Assembly: GCA_008508345.1 (NCBI GenBank)
Contig: QNGE01000298.1
Location: 102,979-166,978, forward strand
Reading direction: 5' to 3'
DNA from: Paragonimus westermani
Lineage: Eukaryota > Platyhelminthes > Trematoda > Plagiorchiida > Troglotrematidae
DNA: 64,000 nt
A program made the translations under genes and the position numbers. How positions within the stretch are numbered: position 1 is the stretch's first letter; every line of letters begins with the position of its first letter. Of the stretch, positions 12,438-25,388 are shown one piece after another. Under the pieces are notes generated by a model, which did not search any database, had not been told where the DNA came from, and saw only the letters and a list, made by a program, of their open reading frames with translations.

Positions 12438-15400
12438 AAATAAGTGAAAGGTGTTCAGAATTTACAAGAAATTGTAGTCGACCATCTAGACACGGTTATT
12501 CGGTCACGTTTGTTTAAAGGTCACTGGAGTTGTCGTTAAAATGCTCATCTGAAACGTGAGAGTTGGAGCACAAATTCAGATCCGGACGAGCAAATGTACC
12601 ATTCATCCACTCAATTGAGCCCGAAATTGGAGTCTGACGCTTCATTTCAAGGTGAGACGGTTGAAATCCTCATTTGATGACGAAAGCTGCGTTCGGCTAT
12701 GGGTGGTGTTTGATTTCTGACATTGTTACCACTCCACCCTCCGGAACTTTATTCATTGATTGCGAATTCCTTTGACTTTGTGACAGTCCAATCAGTTTGC
12801 ACCCTCAGAATCTCGCTTTCTGACGGGTTTCTGAAAACGCTGAACACAATGTGCGACACTGTTGGTCATGCTGTTGAAAGTAAATATACAAAGGGTACGA
12901 AAAAACGTTAAAGTGTGCAAAATATAAACACAAATTTATTGTATACAGTTTGGCTTTTATGATCCTTACGCGGACTTTCTGATTGCTGTTAATCTGTTCT
13001 TCCTTAATAATCATTATTCACTTAATAATCAATGTCGAATGTGAGTTTCGTCATTTTTGCATGCACCCACAGCTCATGTGTGGATTACCAACCAAGATTA
13101 TTGGTTAATGTATAATCCATGTAATGGGAATCATGTCATACAAAATGAATATGGCGGTTAAAGTGTACCGAAGGGTTTACAAGAATAAGCAAAGCGGTAA
13201 ATTCCAAACAATTGTACAGATTCGAATTGCTCATAAACTTCGCGTTACACTCGTTAGTTTTTTTTATATCCCCGTTACTAACTTTGCATCTGTTGTTTGC
13301 GTTCTGTCCATTTGATTAATACGTTTGCGGTTACTTAGTGATTCGTCATCTGGTAGCTTACTGTTAAGGTCAAAGACAGTCTGGACCAGAATACCCGTAG
13401 ATGTGAGTCAAGGACGGGAAATTTGAGTACAAATCAGCAAGCAAATGACTGTTATGCAAACGATATCAGAGAAGACTTGCTCGAATCGCCCAAAAACCAG
13501 TGTAATTGCATTCGGGCTGAAATTATAAATCGATGATACTAGGGTGCGGAACTAGTCAATGAAATTCCACGTTTACCGTAAAATTAAATGTTGTGCGTAC
13601 TGTTGCTGATAGAATCGACGACATAGCAACTAATAAAATAAGCAGAAGTTGGAAGGATCGTTGAAGTGAGGTCAACTTCAATGGTGCAAAAACATTTAAC
13701 GTAGAATATTTTGATTGTCGGAACTATCATTGACTTGTTTTTCGGAATGAACTTATTTTGCTGAACCGATTTTTGAAAACAGCTCCCGATGAGCTGGAAA
13801 GAGTCTTCTCTAAGGAAGCCTTTAAAGTAGTTTATTGATATCGCAGTTAAGCTGGGATATTCATGGGATGTAATGTCTTGCCAAACTTTCACGGAAAGAA
13901 CCTGGTTCACGAATGAAGAAAACAACTGTCTTAGTGTCCGTAGTTCAAGCATGAAAATCCTGTCAATTTACTTGGGACAGTCCATAAGGACATGTCTACG
14001 TGACTGTTGACTTCCACAGGTTGCAAGATACGGTAATCTAAGAACATTTGGTTGGTCCTATTCACGACAAGTATAGGGTCATCTTTCTTTTTTCATAGCG
14101 GATAATCTAAGAACTCACTGATGAGTCCAGAGACAGTCTACTTTCATTGACTAAAGCTCGTTCATCTTGGCGAATCTGAGTACCAGGTTTATGCAAGCTC
14201 TTCGTGTGACAGGTACGCATAAACAAGTTAACTTTCGACGGAGTGCATGCCCCTCCCAGACATGGAAGTTACACATTTCACCCAGATGAGCTAAGATACT
14301 ACGCCGCAAATCAGCGGTGTGATTCGACAACGGGAGTAATGGCTTACGTTGCTTATAGTTAAATGAGTAGGTTAGAATAACGGAAGGCTTGTGTGTTTCT
14401 GCATAACTACGTCCCACACAATTTGAGTGAGCAACAGAAAACCATCCAATATATCACATTTTAGAAGGTTTACTTGTCTGAAAATCTGGTTAAGAGAAGT
14501 AACGCAAAAATTCTATGGTTCACCCTTACTGCTGTCACCTCAGGTAGACTGACTGGCTGTATAATGGCCAATCATTGTTGCGTTGCATATAGCATATTAA
14601 GAAAGCAACTTGTGACCACTGAATGGAAGAACATTATACGAAAATCAGATGGTGTTGAGACTATTAACGGCTTCATGATGGAAACAGCATGAACGGTATT
14701 TGGCTACTGAGGAGTTCTTTACTGATAAGAATCAGGATGAAAAAAGTTGTCATTCATTTTGTTCCGAAGACAAGTACATCATTTCATGTCCATAAAAATT
14801 TTGTTCTTTATCAGTACCTACATTTTTCCCTCGACCGCTGAGCGTCGGTCTTGTTATATCCCCCTCCCTCTGAACGCATGAGTTCTGACTCGGCGCATCC
14901 GATAATTGACTGTGAGTGGGTTGATGTGGCACCGCCAAGTCAACGGCCCGTAAATGATGGGAAGTAGGCATTAAGAAACTTGGTCAGCGGTATCTGTCGA
15001 GACTAACAGGGTTGTCGTTATTCAAGAACTTCGACAAATTAACTTCAGGTGGTCAAAGTAAATCATTTTCTCAGCACGCTTGAAGTCGTTGCACTTTTAC
15101 TCCATTTGATTTCTTCGTCAGCGGGTCAGCAAGATGTTGAGACTCTAAGGCAGGACGTACAGTAATTTTAGTTAACTATAAATGAGGATAGCAACACGGT
15201 ATACGGATAACCTAGACGTGAGATTACTCGACTTTCAATATGCGTGGTATGCACCTCTGGGTTTATTTCTGTGAACTCTTGTTCTTTTCGTGGTTCAATG
15301 GATGTAGCCGGAAGAACGAACCAATACATGGTTGGATCTTGTCATTCTAACAGTCCATTTTGCCTAAGCCTGATGAAACAAGTGTCCGCGGCATCCGGTC

Positions 15401-18300
15401 AACCGTGACCTGTCGAGAGTGGCATTCAGGTGGATTAAGGGACGGCTGGATGGGGAACCGCGCTTCTTTTTCAAAATTAGGGAATCAGAGAAGTCGGGTG
15501 TCCGATTGCATATGGAGGCCCACGTACCAAGTTCCACATTGTACACGTTAGCAGATGAGTAGTGGCTTGTGATGGTGGTGCCTACACACACAGCTAATAC
15601 CAAGTATGTCGGCTTTAGCGGTAGTTCTTGGTATGTTAATCATGCAGACTAAACTGCCCCATAATTTGCCAGGTTTAGTTATGTCATCCGCATCTACTCG
15701 AGTTGGGAGTGGCACTTTCACTTTTACGGGTCCAAACTTGGACTGGTGGACAAGGTACGTTTTACGTGTCGGTCGACTGCCACTACTTAGAATGACAGCT
15801 AATTCGTTGTGTTAACTGTGCCTGATGTTGGAGTCTTCTCCAAGCTCTCGAACTGAGGGGTCTTTCAAAGGAATCACGGAGGCTTTTATGTGACCAACTT
15901 GGGCCCATTACAAAAACACTAGATATGCCGAACGAGTACCGATAACACATTCTCATAGATCTCAGTTGTAACCCTTGCATGTGGCTGAACTACTCACCCT
16001 TGATCGACTTAACATATGATTCGAGATCATTGACTCAGATTATGGTGAAATAGACACAACAGTTTAGAGGATATTCATATAGTAGATTAGCACAACACTT
16101 TCCAGTTTTAGGCGATGAGTTGTGAAAGTAAAAAAGAAAGGCAAACAGCTTACTCTGTACTTCTCTAAATTTTTTCGACGTCACAAGTAAGTTCAACGTT
16201 ATACTGGGAACATCGGAAACCGAAGTTTTTCTGTATAGATATCAGGCGACCTGTCAGGATTCTCGCGAGTTCCAATACATGTTTCCTTAAGCCGGATGAT
16301 GTGTATAACTTTCTAAGAGATCAAAGGTAGGTCCGAGATGCCTGATATTTTGAACTGCTATTTCATTGGCGCGCTGTTAGCAATCGTCGAAGAGTTATCC
16401 AAAGATCCCACGGTGGAAGCCAGTAAAAGACTCCCTCTCCATGGGATGTTCGTAGGTTCCAATACATAGTAGTCGATCCAGTGTTAGATTGTGGAGTAAA
16501 ATCATGTGAACGGCTTATTATTTTGTTCGCTTATGAAGCAGATTAAAAGTGGTGATTAATTAAGGTGAGTTATGTTCTGGATAACAGATTCTCAGACAGA
16601 CGATGAGGGGAGGGTACGAAAAAGCAATCAGCATTTGGGTGTGGAAGACCCAGTAACACAAAGTCATGTGTCACACTGCCAGTAAGATCGAAAATTTCCC
16701 AGAATATTCAACATCGTGATGCAGCATATGCGGATTTCCCATAAATAACGACAGGGGAAATAAAAAAACACTCTGATAGACTTGAAGATGTGCAGTTTGA
16801 GTCACTGTCACTGAAAAACACGTGAAGCGCGCGGGAGGTGTGGTTAAAAGAGCCATTGACTGCAGAATTTGTATGCAATATTTTGGTGCCTGGTAATTTG
16901 ATCAGCCTCGACCTTATATTAGCATGCCTGATAAATGTATAACTTTGTGGATTGAAATGACATTTTGATGTGTGAGTGGAATCCACTATCAGGGATTATA
17001 ATTAATATATATTTTAGTTCTGAGTGAAAGGAACGGCCACAGCGTCCTCAGCTGTCCAACGCACACGGTAGCCGAAAAGTTTGTATAGGCAGGTGCACGG
17101 TAATTACGATCTCAAAATTTCAGTTGGCGTTAGCTGGAGGACGTAGATATCGATTGTACTCTGATTAAAATAAAATTGCCGAGCTCGGCGAAGGGGACGT
17201 GGCAAACGTGTGGTTTTCCCGGTTGAGTCACCTAGGTTAGTGAGTCGGGTCGAGTGGCCAGTGCTTCAGGGCCAGATTACACGTATCGTATACATCGTTT
17301 CTTAGCGACATCAAATGATCATCGGTATGAGTTTGGACAAATTCATTGGACGAGTTGTATCCCAGAGTACAGAGGCCGGAAGTCTAGATGTGGTCCCATG
17401 AATGAAAGATCGCTGGGTTAAGCAGCTTCCAAAAAACGAACAGTTGAGTTTAAGTAGGATTACTCCAAGCAGAGTCACAGTTACAGAAGGGATAATGATA
17501 TTACTTAAATCTCCAAAGCAGACTGCAACGAGGGTGTTGAAAACGTGCGTGTATTTAAGACTTAGTATAGGATTGGATACCGAATTTCCGCCAAATTGCA
17601 GAACCGCGGTAAAACGATTGGGAAAACAGATGAAGTATGTTTATTGCTTGCGGAGGAAAACTGTGCAATTTAGTGATTCAACAATGATCAATGGAGAGTT
17701 AAAAATTAAGGACTTGATAAAACGTCATTGCAGTACTTCAACCAAAGACAACGAAGTTAACCGGAAAATCAACTTCTGTATCAAGATCTCCTGAATTCAG
17801 ACAACTTCCCAGTGAACGTTAAGCAAGGCAAACGTAATATGCACCTATTTAGATAGTGTACGAAACATAGTAGAAGTGTAGGAATATTGGAGTATAAACG
17901 TTATAAATAGAAAAATGTCACTCGCAGGCCTGGGAGGAAAACAGAAAAAGGAGAGGAGAAAAAACTTCAATATATATGTAAAAGTAAGAATGGAGTGACA
18001 CTAACCGAAGATTCACCAGATTGACTCAGTCGGCGCAAAGTGGTTTGGACTTTCATTCAACACAAACCACGGTACAAAAGGAGCAATACCGAGAGTAGCT
18101 ACAGCGTGAGGAAATTAAATGACCTTTAGCAGCCGTAATTTGTGGAACTCTGAGCCCGATATAAACCACTCGATTTAGTTGGAGTAGACCTCCAGTTTTA
18201 CTGACCATCGGGTGCACTAACGTTTAGTGACCGTCCTTGTTACATGGTTGATATAAAAACAGGAATCTGACGTGCGGACAGGGCACACAAGGGAGAATGC
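12438..18300. other. No gene certain; one weak hAT-like frame
   Basis: The longest frames are 13584-13952 minus (122 codons) and 17402-17794 plus (130 codons). The first has a weak resemblance to a hAT transposase C-terminus (EYPSLTA...F...E.SF), treated as a finding only. The second has no recognisable motif. The rest is short overlapping frames. Confidence 0.45.
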
Positions 18301-18500
18301 ATGCAAGTTCTACACATTTTGTTCCAGTGGATCGCGCCTGCAAACTGACACACCCAAATGTAACGACAGAAAGTGGTACAGTACGATTTACAATCGTCGG
18401 TTGAGACAACCGTCAAATGAATCAGATTATTAGACCAAGGCATCGAAACTCGACCCAGTTGAACGCATGATGATGGTTGGTGAGTTGGTTTGTTGAAAAC
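18301..18500 (-). repeat. Inverted repeat IR-200, left arm
   Basis: The reverse complement of this 200-bp block matches 21211-21410 with two mismatches that I can count, over two completely identical 60-bp lines. Outside the block, towards lower coordinates, similarity falls to roughly 75-80 % for about 40-50 bp, mostly transitions, and then disappears. Inside, at 18501, similarity is lost at once. The arms are 2,710 bp apart. Both arms keep open reading frames, which follows from their identity and is no evidence of coding. Confidence 0.92.
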
Positions 18501-18865
18501 ATGCATGCAATTTATTGAAACTTATTGGATAACTTCAGTAAGCCTTTGTAAGGAGATAGAAAATCTCCTGGCAGTTATTCTGTTTTCATCAGAACAAAAC
18601 ATGATTGTTAGAACACAGAGTGAGCAATTTACTTTTATCGGCATCCTAATAGTGGTCCTGTATTAATCAGAGTAAGATAGTACACTAGTTTACCGGAAAT
18701 TTACATGACATACGCGGAGATCTATCATTCATCTGTTCATTAGTGATGCCCCTCTTCCATGCTAACCATTTTTCGTTGTGTTTAATAAAACGATTATTTA
18801 TTCTAATCTGCAAAACTTCATACCAGTGTGGTTACAAAAGCCCGGACTGTTGAAGAACTAAAGTC

Positions 18866-18900
18866 TGATAGCTTTGTATATGTGATAGCTTTGTATATGT
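18866..18900 (+). repeat. Tandem duplication of a 17-bp unit
   Basis: The unit GATAGCTTTGTATATGT occurs twice head to tail at 18867-18883 and 18884-18900, without mismatch. It looks like a recent slippage or small duplication. Confidence 0.9.
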
Positions 18901-19242
18901 GAATGGTTAGGGGTTGTTCACAGACAAGTGTGGCCTACATGCCACGGACTGAATAAGCCATCAATCCCGCTAGTAATCAATGAATACGATTTGTTATAAT
19001 GAATGCGCGGAACGGGGTTTCACCAAAAGGTGCACACACTGATTACTAGGTTGCTTTCCGTGAAGGTATACTGTCAATCTGTGAACATGGGATTTTACCG
19101 GTTTGTCCATCTAACATAGCGGTCAACGGACTCGGTAACTTCGGCTACTCTCATCGTTATATGACTTAGGCTTACTTTCAAAAAGATTGGCTTTCTGATG
19201 ATTGGGAACAGTGGTGGTGTTGTTTGTGGCTCGGGTTGATGG

Positions 19243-19409
19243 TTTTGGTATTGATATGTTCGCCGAGCTTGGCATTTAGGTTGCAAACGTTTCATCACCA
19301 GGCGTAAGTGTTTCAGCTGAAACACTTACGCACTGATGTTGTCACCTCGCCTGGTGATGAAACGTTTGCAACCTAAATGCCAAGCTCCGCGAACATATCA
19401 ATACCAAAA
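19243..19409. repeat. Long near-perfect palindrome with no spacer
   Basis: Centre between 19316 and 19317, within GTGTTTCAG/CTGAAACAC. The left arm is 74 bp (19243-19316) and the right arm 93 bp (19317-19409). The arms pair throughout except for a 19-bp block, about 19331-19349, present only in the right arm, and a few point differences near 19390. The right arm ends in a 15-bp word CAAAAAGATTGGCTT (19405-19419) that also occurs at 19179-19193, beyond the left arm. The arm sequence (GGTGATGAAACGTTTGCAACC) resembles the 3' motif of the PLEs in this window. Confidence 0.93.
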
Positions 19410-21210
19410 AGATTGGCTTGGAGCGCTATCATCGCTTGTCCGCCTAGTCAGCTAAACGTCATTTTGTCTTGTCAGTAGTTTCTGTAAGGCCTGAAAGATT
19501 TTGACAGCTTGACGTTAACTAAATTGTCGGGCCTCGACCTACTTCTAACGTGACTTAAGGTACGGTACGCTTTTGCATACGTGTACTGACGGGCTATTCA
19601 CCAGCTCCGTCTGAGCAATGAAAACTGCTGCTGTTATTGGCGATTTGATACCGCTTGTTCACTTGACTGGTAAGAGGTACAAGTCATTCGTCTAATCATC
19701 ATTTCTCATCTGACCATGTGAGCGATCTTCAGTAAGTCAACTGACTAAACATAATTTCCTCACGCCTTGTATGGTAACCAAAAGATATCACAAATTTGAC
19801 AGTGAGGTGGACAGCTATATATCTTATATGCATTGCCCGAACGGTCTAACAGATGTTGGCTATTCTGCCCACTCTGAAATTCATCCACGAGTATCACAAA
19901 TATTTCTTGCTAATATACATAGTCTCCTCTTCTACGTGATTACCAAGGCTCCTAGCAAACCCACAAGGGCTACTAAAAATGGCTGTAGGATAGAAAGATG
20001 CAGGTTGGACAGAGTACCAGAAATGACTACGAAAGAAGATAAATACTGACTGTTGCAGTGCATGTTTCTACACTCAAGACGAAGAAGACATAAAACAAGA
20101 GAAGCTTTTGTAGAAAGACTGGTGCCGAATGCTACGTTAAGTTTTCATTCTTAACACAGAATACCGCCAAGAAGGATACCTTTATTTTCATTAGTTTTTG
20201 CTTAATGTTCTGAAGGTGTAAACGACTAAAAACGTATTAAATGCTGGAATGTTTCATAGTCTCAGAGACCATATGTAAAGCTGACAACCGTCAGTATGTC
20301 CTGGTTCTTCTAAGCACAGTCGCCACCTGCTTTCTCAATGTAAACGAACATTTTAACCGAAACCATATTTACTAGCTTATCAGACAAATTCTATCAGGAT
20401 GGACAATGACCATCAAAATTACTCAGTGACTGTGACTTAGGAACAGACGATGTTTAATGTTGGCACATCAGTTACCCGTTCCCACATGTTGATAGACCTA
20501 ATGGGCTTCAGAAATACCCAATTATTCACGGAAATTAAATGATGATGTACAAATTTGGTGCGTAAGAATGTGAACGATGCAAATAAAGAGTGGACATGGA
20601 GTTTCAATTTTGAACACGGACCGTGAGTTCTAGCCACATGTGTTAAACAAGTATGAGGATTGACAATAAAATATGGTGTCAATTAATACGCACGCATTAG
20701 CTCATACGTTAGTATCTTTCACGCCGTTGCCAAAGTACATACTTCAACACAGTAGAACAAACCGTGCTCTATTTTACATGGCAGCGTCCTACGTACAATT
20801 AAACATTGACAAATCAATGGATATACGATTTTTTCGTAGTCGTCCGGCTCATTCAAACTTTGAAACTTTTGGGAACATGACGGATTTGGAGCGATCAGCC
20901 ACTCCACCACCAAGTACATGATCATGCGTGGAGAATCGCCTCACGTAACGGTCGTTAACTCTGTCGTCTGAGTTGGCATCTAACCGGACCAGTCTCTCTA
21001 ATTCGGGCCTTCTGATGATGGTGGTGGACAACGGCCACAACTACAACCACGAAACTCTCAGTATGTCGTAGCAGTCTACCAAAACAGTCCAACGGAGTGA
21101 GATAGAGAAAATAACTTCCATAGACGACTGTGCAGACCCGTGGTACTCCCTTGGTTACGTTATTGCTATTCTGCACGATTGTGATGTAACTGGTTCGTCT
21201 TCGCAACGGT

Positions 21211-21410
21211 GTTTTCAGCAAACCAACTCACCAACCATCATCATGCGTTCAACTGGGTCGAGTTTCGATGCCTTGGTCTAATAATCTGATTCATTTGACG
21301 GTTGTCTCAACCGACGATTGTAAATCGTACTGTACCACTTTCTGTCGTTACATTTGGGTGTGTCAGTTTGCAAGCGCGATCCACTGGAACAAAATGTGTA
21401 GAACTTGCAT
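21211..21410 (+). repeat. Inverted repeat IR-200, right arm, with three hairpins
   Basis: Partner of 18301-18500 at about 99 % identity. On this strand it contains three successive short hairpins with three-base loops: TCGA-GTT-TCGA at 21258-21268, CGGTTG-TCT-CAACCG at 21299-21313 and CGATT-GTA-AATCG at 21315-21327. The left arm carries the same hairpins because the sequence is identical. No TTA-type target duplication or transposase is visible next to either arm, and the best conservation is on the inner side, unlike the termini of typical DNA transposons. Confidence 0.92.
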
Positions 21411-24400
21411 GCGTTCTTTCTTATGTGTACTGTCCACATGTCAGAAGTCTCTGTTTCTATCGAATCCCCCGTCCTCTATATCTCAGTATTCTGGTGAACC
21501 CGATATTTGAATTGCAATGATTAAATGCACAGAATTTTTTCATTTCAACCTACTAATTGAGTGAATGTAAAGTGGACAACCACGTGTTTACCGTTCTGCA
21601 GCACATTTCGCTTGTGCTCTGCGTTTGTATGCTTGAAGTGTCAAAACGGTTACACGCATGTGGAGAATTTTCATCACTAACTCAGCCATATTTCGGTGCA
21701 AGTGATATAAATACTCGACATAACTTCGCGTGGTTGAAAAGGATGTTCAGATGCCGTAATGCGTTACGACGAAATTTGTATGAGGGAATCTGCACAAACT
21801 TACAGATCATAGGCTAGGCTATAGATTATAAACGCAACGTCCTTGTAAACTTTGGCGTATATAGCACTGCTAGGTTCTGTAGGTAAACAATAGTTGTAGG
21901 ATTCCACTGTTCAACTGGTGAACACCACGATTTTCGTCCGGACGACCTCAGCAAAATTACCGCAGATTATTTTCTCCATGGGAGGTTAGCGACGGGTGTC
22001 CGATAGCAGCAGGCATCGACGGCAGCAGACCGTCATTCACAACCTTGCTGTTAATCGTTTTGCTCAGCATGCTACGGTGGAATGTAAGCAGGCGGACTCT
22101 CATTACATCACTGTGTGACCTGCCTAAATTGTGCCAAAGTCAGCGAAGGATTATACGCATGATCTAATCCACTTACCAGCTTATCCATATACGTGCACAT
22201 ACCCCGAGGAGTTGTCTTCCTTTTTGTTAGTGAGCCGTTTGGCATTTTAGGCCAATTTCTGTGTGGTCACCTCTTACGTTAAATAAAACAAACGCCGAAG
22301 TTGCTCCCTACATATCTGCGGTTCTGATTCCGTCTACTTCTGTTGCTTCTAATAAAGTGGACGGCGTATTTGAGTGTTTAACTGTGTCAGAAGGGCGGAA
22401 CCCATTGTTGTCACTTGCCAGTACACATGCAGTCTTCAACCTTATGACACTAAGACATATTGGTAAAGACCCAAAATTTGTATTTGTAGTAAAAATTTAA
22501 GACGAATGGTGCATTGCCCAACCTTCTGGCAGTCTGGTTCTTCGGCATCTATTGGCCCTCGTAGGTGAAGTTCACTGCATAAACAAATTCAGTGCATTCG
22601 GGGTTAGAAACGTTAATTTTGAAAGTAAATTTGGCGACCCTCTTCGTATGAACATCTGTGAGGTCACAGAAGGAATTTCGCTAAGACAGAAACCGTTCGT
22701 CCGATTTGCGAAGCAAATTGAGTCACTTTGTGCATATGGTCAGTTCAACCCTAGACCAATCCGTGATTTTTTGTATCATCTGCCGCGCTACGGTTTTGTG
22801 GGTTTCCACATCGAGCACGGTGTCCGGAACAAAGTCGTGAGTAAACATCGCAGCCATTTGAGTACTTCCACAACCTCTCTTGAGGAGTAAGCCAAGTATT
22901 CTTGTTCGCAACTTTACGTTTTTCATCCCCTGCTATCTCCCACAAATCATCAACTAAGGCACGATTATCTGCACTCCTAATAATGGGAGCACCGTGTAGC
23001 TGTGTTACTCCTAGTTCTCTCTGTTTGGATTCCAAACTTTCAAAAAAATTAAATGATCTCAGACGAAATAACCCTGTTCTAAATTCGTTTTGTTCACGTC
23101 AACACGTTCGTTATCTGCATTTGTAGTCAGCTTTAGAGATATTACATGTATGTTGCCACCAACAAGACTGAAAACGCCGATGTCCTCGCCGAAAATCTGT
23201 ATCAGAATTGGAACTGACAACTAAAGTCTGCTTCTACATTCTGTGCTGGTTAAATGTAACATTCCTTTTGTATCAGACGGTAGGGAAACTCGTTCTGGTC
23301 TAATGGTTTCAAAGGTGAGTTCTAGAGGTCACCCAAATACAAGGTGGACACCACTTTTGCAACACGGAATGGTTGTCCAGTTCTCCGACTTTTCCAAGTA
23401 TTCTTGCTAGAATTATATTTCTTCCTGCGATGTGCTCGTCTGAGTAACGCCAGAACACCTGAGAGCTCAATTTTTTCACTTGTGAATGGGCATATTTTGT
23501 CACCTGTAGTACGATAGCATAGCAACCCCTTAGTTCCGTCTTTCCCTGCCCCCTGCGTAAACGCACCTCTCCTTGTGAATGTCTCACTCCGTGTGAAAAG
23601 GAAAAACTCATTGAATCATCAATGATATAGCTGTCTGTTTGCTTATACTTGGAGCATAAGGTGTTCACATTTTCAGTCAGGCTATGTTTACGTCGAGAAT
23701 GAAGGCGGTTCAACAGTCCTTCGTTCTGTGACACTGTTGAAACTTGTGATACAAGCCCTCAGGCGATCGAACGCACACACATGCACTCACTACCGGTTTG
23801 CTTTCCAGCACTTCCCTACTAATTTTGCAAATGTTCATTGAGGAAACCACATGACTGGAAGGTTTCCCTCCTTCCGTTGCTTCTACACTGCGTCATTCGT
23901 CCTCAATCTGTTGCACATTTGCACCATGTCGACGCCCAATTTTGCAGCAACTTCGCCGTTTTTCATTCTTATCTATTTTCAAATCGCCCATGGCAGTTAC
24001 GCAATGTACTCCGATGAAATTCTCACTTGAATAAGTTGAAAATGACTGGTTTGAATTGAAGTAGTCGGATCTACCCGGCAAGCGTCAATGAAATAGGTGT
24101 TAGAGCTATTTACATACCTGCATCACTAATCGGAGTTCGTCTAGGTTGTATGTTCTGGTTTTACGCGGTTGCTAATTCAAACGTGTGAGCACGCACCACT
24201 CGATGAAGCTATACTGTTCCAACAAGCGCTGTCATTTCAGTTTGAAAAACCAAAGTTTCAGCATCTACGTGGGTCACATCAACAAACTGGCAGGCATTGA
24301 AGCAGTGTGAATGGGCTGCTGGTGACATCTCGTACAATTTCCACCTACTGCTGTTGGTAAAATGCAGGCAGTTTAGCTTTATCCATGTATCATTTGTAGA

Positions 24401-24942
24401 TTCCTTCTGGAAGCAATCTTCCTCTTGGAGAGGTTAGCCTTACAAATGAATGGATGAATTAAAGGAGGGACAGCCTAGTTCTCGCCATAACCCATACCCA
24501 CTAGTCATGTGCATAGGGTCTACTCCAGGCAGTTAGACTTGCTATAATTTCGCTGGCAGTAACAAAAAAAAGACGGAGGCCTTTGGCGTCCAACTCTGAT
24601 GTAGGAGGTGGACTAGTGAATTACGATTTCGGCTCAAAAATTAAAATGGAACGGCGCAGTCTTGGAACTATTAAACGAAAAATTTAATGTTCGTACACAC
24701 TTTTAACGTCATAGGATGGTTTTAATTCGGTTCAGGGATGGGCTACTATCCGGTTAAGTAGAAAAAGTGAACTGAAGTACACTGGTCACAACTTCAAAGA
24801 TTTAAGTTATGGATACCTTCTATGAGTTCAGTTCTCCGCAAAGTTGTCCCGACGGAAATACCGGTCAGCCTAAGGCGTTAGTCCTCACCAACCGGAACAT
24901 CTACATAGATGTTCAGGACTTCTCAGAGTACTGACTGTATAC
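21411..24942. other. No gene recognised
   Basis: Contains overlapping frames of 112 codons (22552-22890 plus), 94 codons (22751-23035 minus) and 141 codons (23309-23734 minus). None shows a motif I can name. In the 22.7-23.0 kb interval two minus-strand frames overlap, which could be a frame-shifted old coding stretch or chance. Confidence 0.45.
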
Positions 24943-25388
24943 TCTTCCACGAAGACGCTGAGCAACGCGTAGCGATAAACCAATGATCGCAAATATTCAA
25001 AACAATGCCACGGCACTCAACACTTTCAGTCAATAGATCGTTTTCGGGGAATGAGTCACAGTTTGGTGCCGAACANTCTATCTGAATGCGAAGGCTGCAA
25101 TCAAATGTGAGTGCTGGTTAACTTGAAAACAAAACAGCTCTTCCAAGCAGTCAACAGGTTCAAAAACAATGGAGGTGAGCCAAGCTCCATAAAAGGGGAT
25201 GCACGCACCATTCAAGCAAAGTACAATGACTGACACCTGCTATTCGCACAACTAACAAACTGGTGCGGTAAAAAAAATCGTCCAGGGCCGAGGTCCAGTT
25301 AACGTTCAGAAAGAGGGATGGTTGAATGTAGATGTATAAATGCTTGGGTGGATGGGGTTGGGTCGGATTTTCACGTGATTTTACTTCA
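24943..25388 (+). repeat. Dispersed repeat family R2 (about 450 bp), copy A
   Basis: Aligns along its whole length with 50832-51301. Shared blocks are TCTTCCACGAAGAC...GCGTAGCGATAAACCAATG at the start, AGATCGTTTT and TTGGTGCCGA in the middle, a long block from CTTCCAAGCAGT to CGTTCAG, and GGTGGATGGGGTT then TTTTACTTC at the end. The coding frame open in copy B is here broken by TGA and other changes. An undetermined base lies at 25076. Confidence 0.9.

Noticed and set aside
14113..14140. CTGATGAGTCC on the plus strand, like a hammerhead core with start of helix II
   Set aside because: No GAAA follows at the right distance and the helix II partner is missing, so it does not meet the core.
17402..17794. 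130-codon plus-strand open frame, rich in Lys and Arg
   Set aside because: No motif, no splice signals that I could support.
18150..18180. Minus-strand VVYIGLR, like a GIY-YIG box
   Set aside because: The following residues lack the Arg and Glu-His pattern and no TGH block follows.
18301..21410. Inverted pair read as the ends of a DNA transposon
   Set aside because: Best identity is on the inner side, no transposase between the arms, no target-site duplication seen.
23309..23734. 141-codon minus-strand open frame
   Set aside because: No domain or repeat partner recognised; second frames are open over the same stretch.
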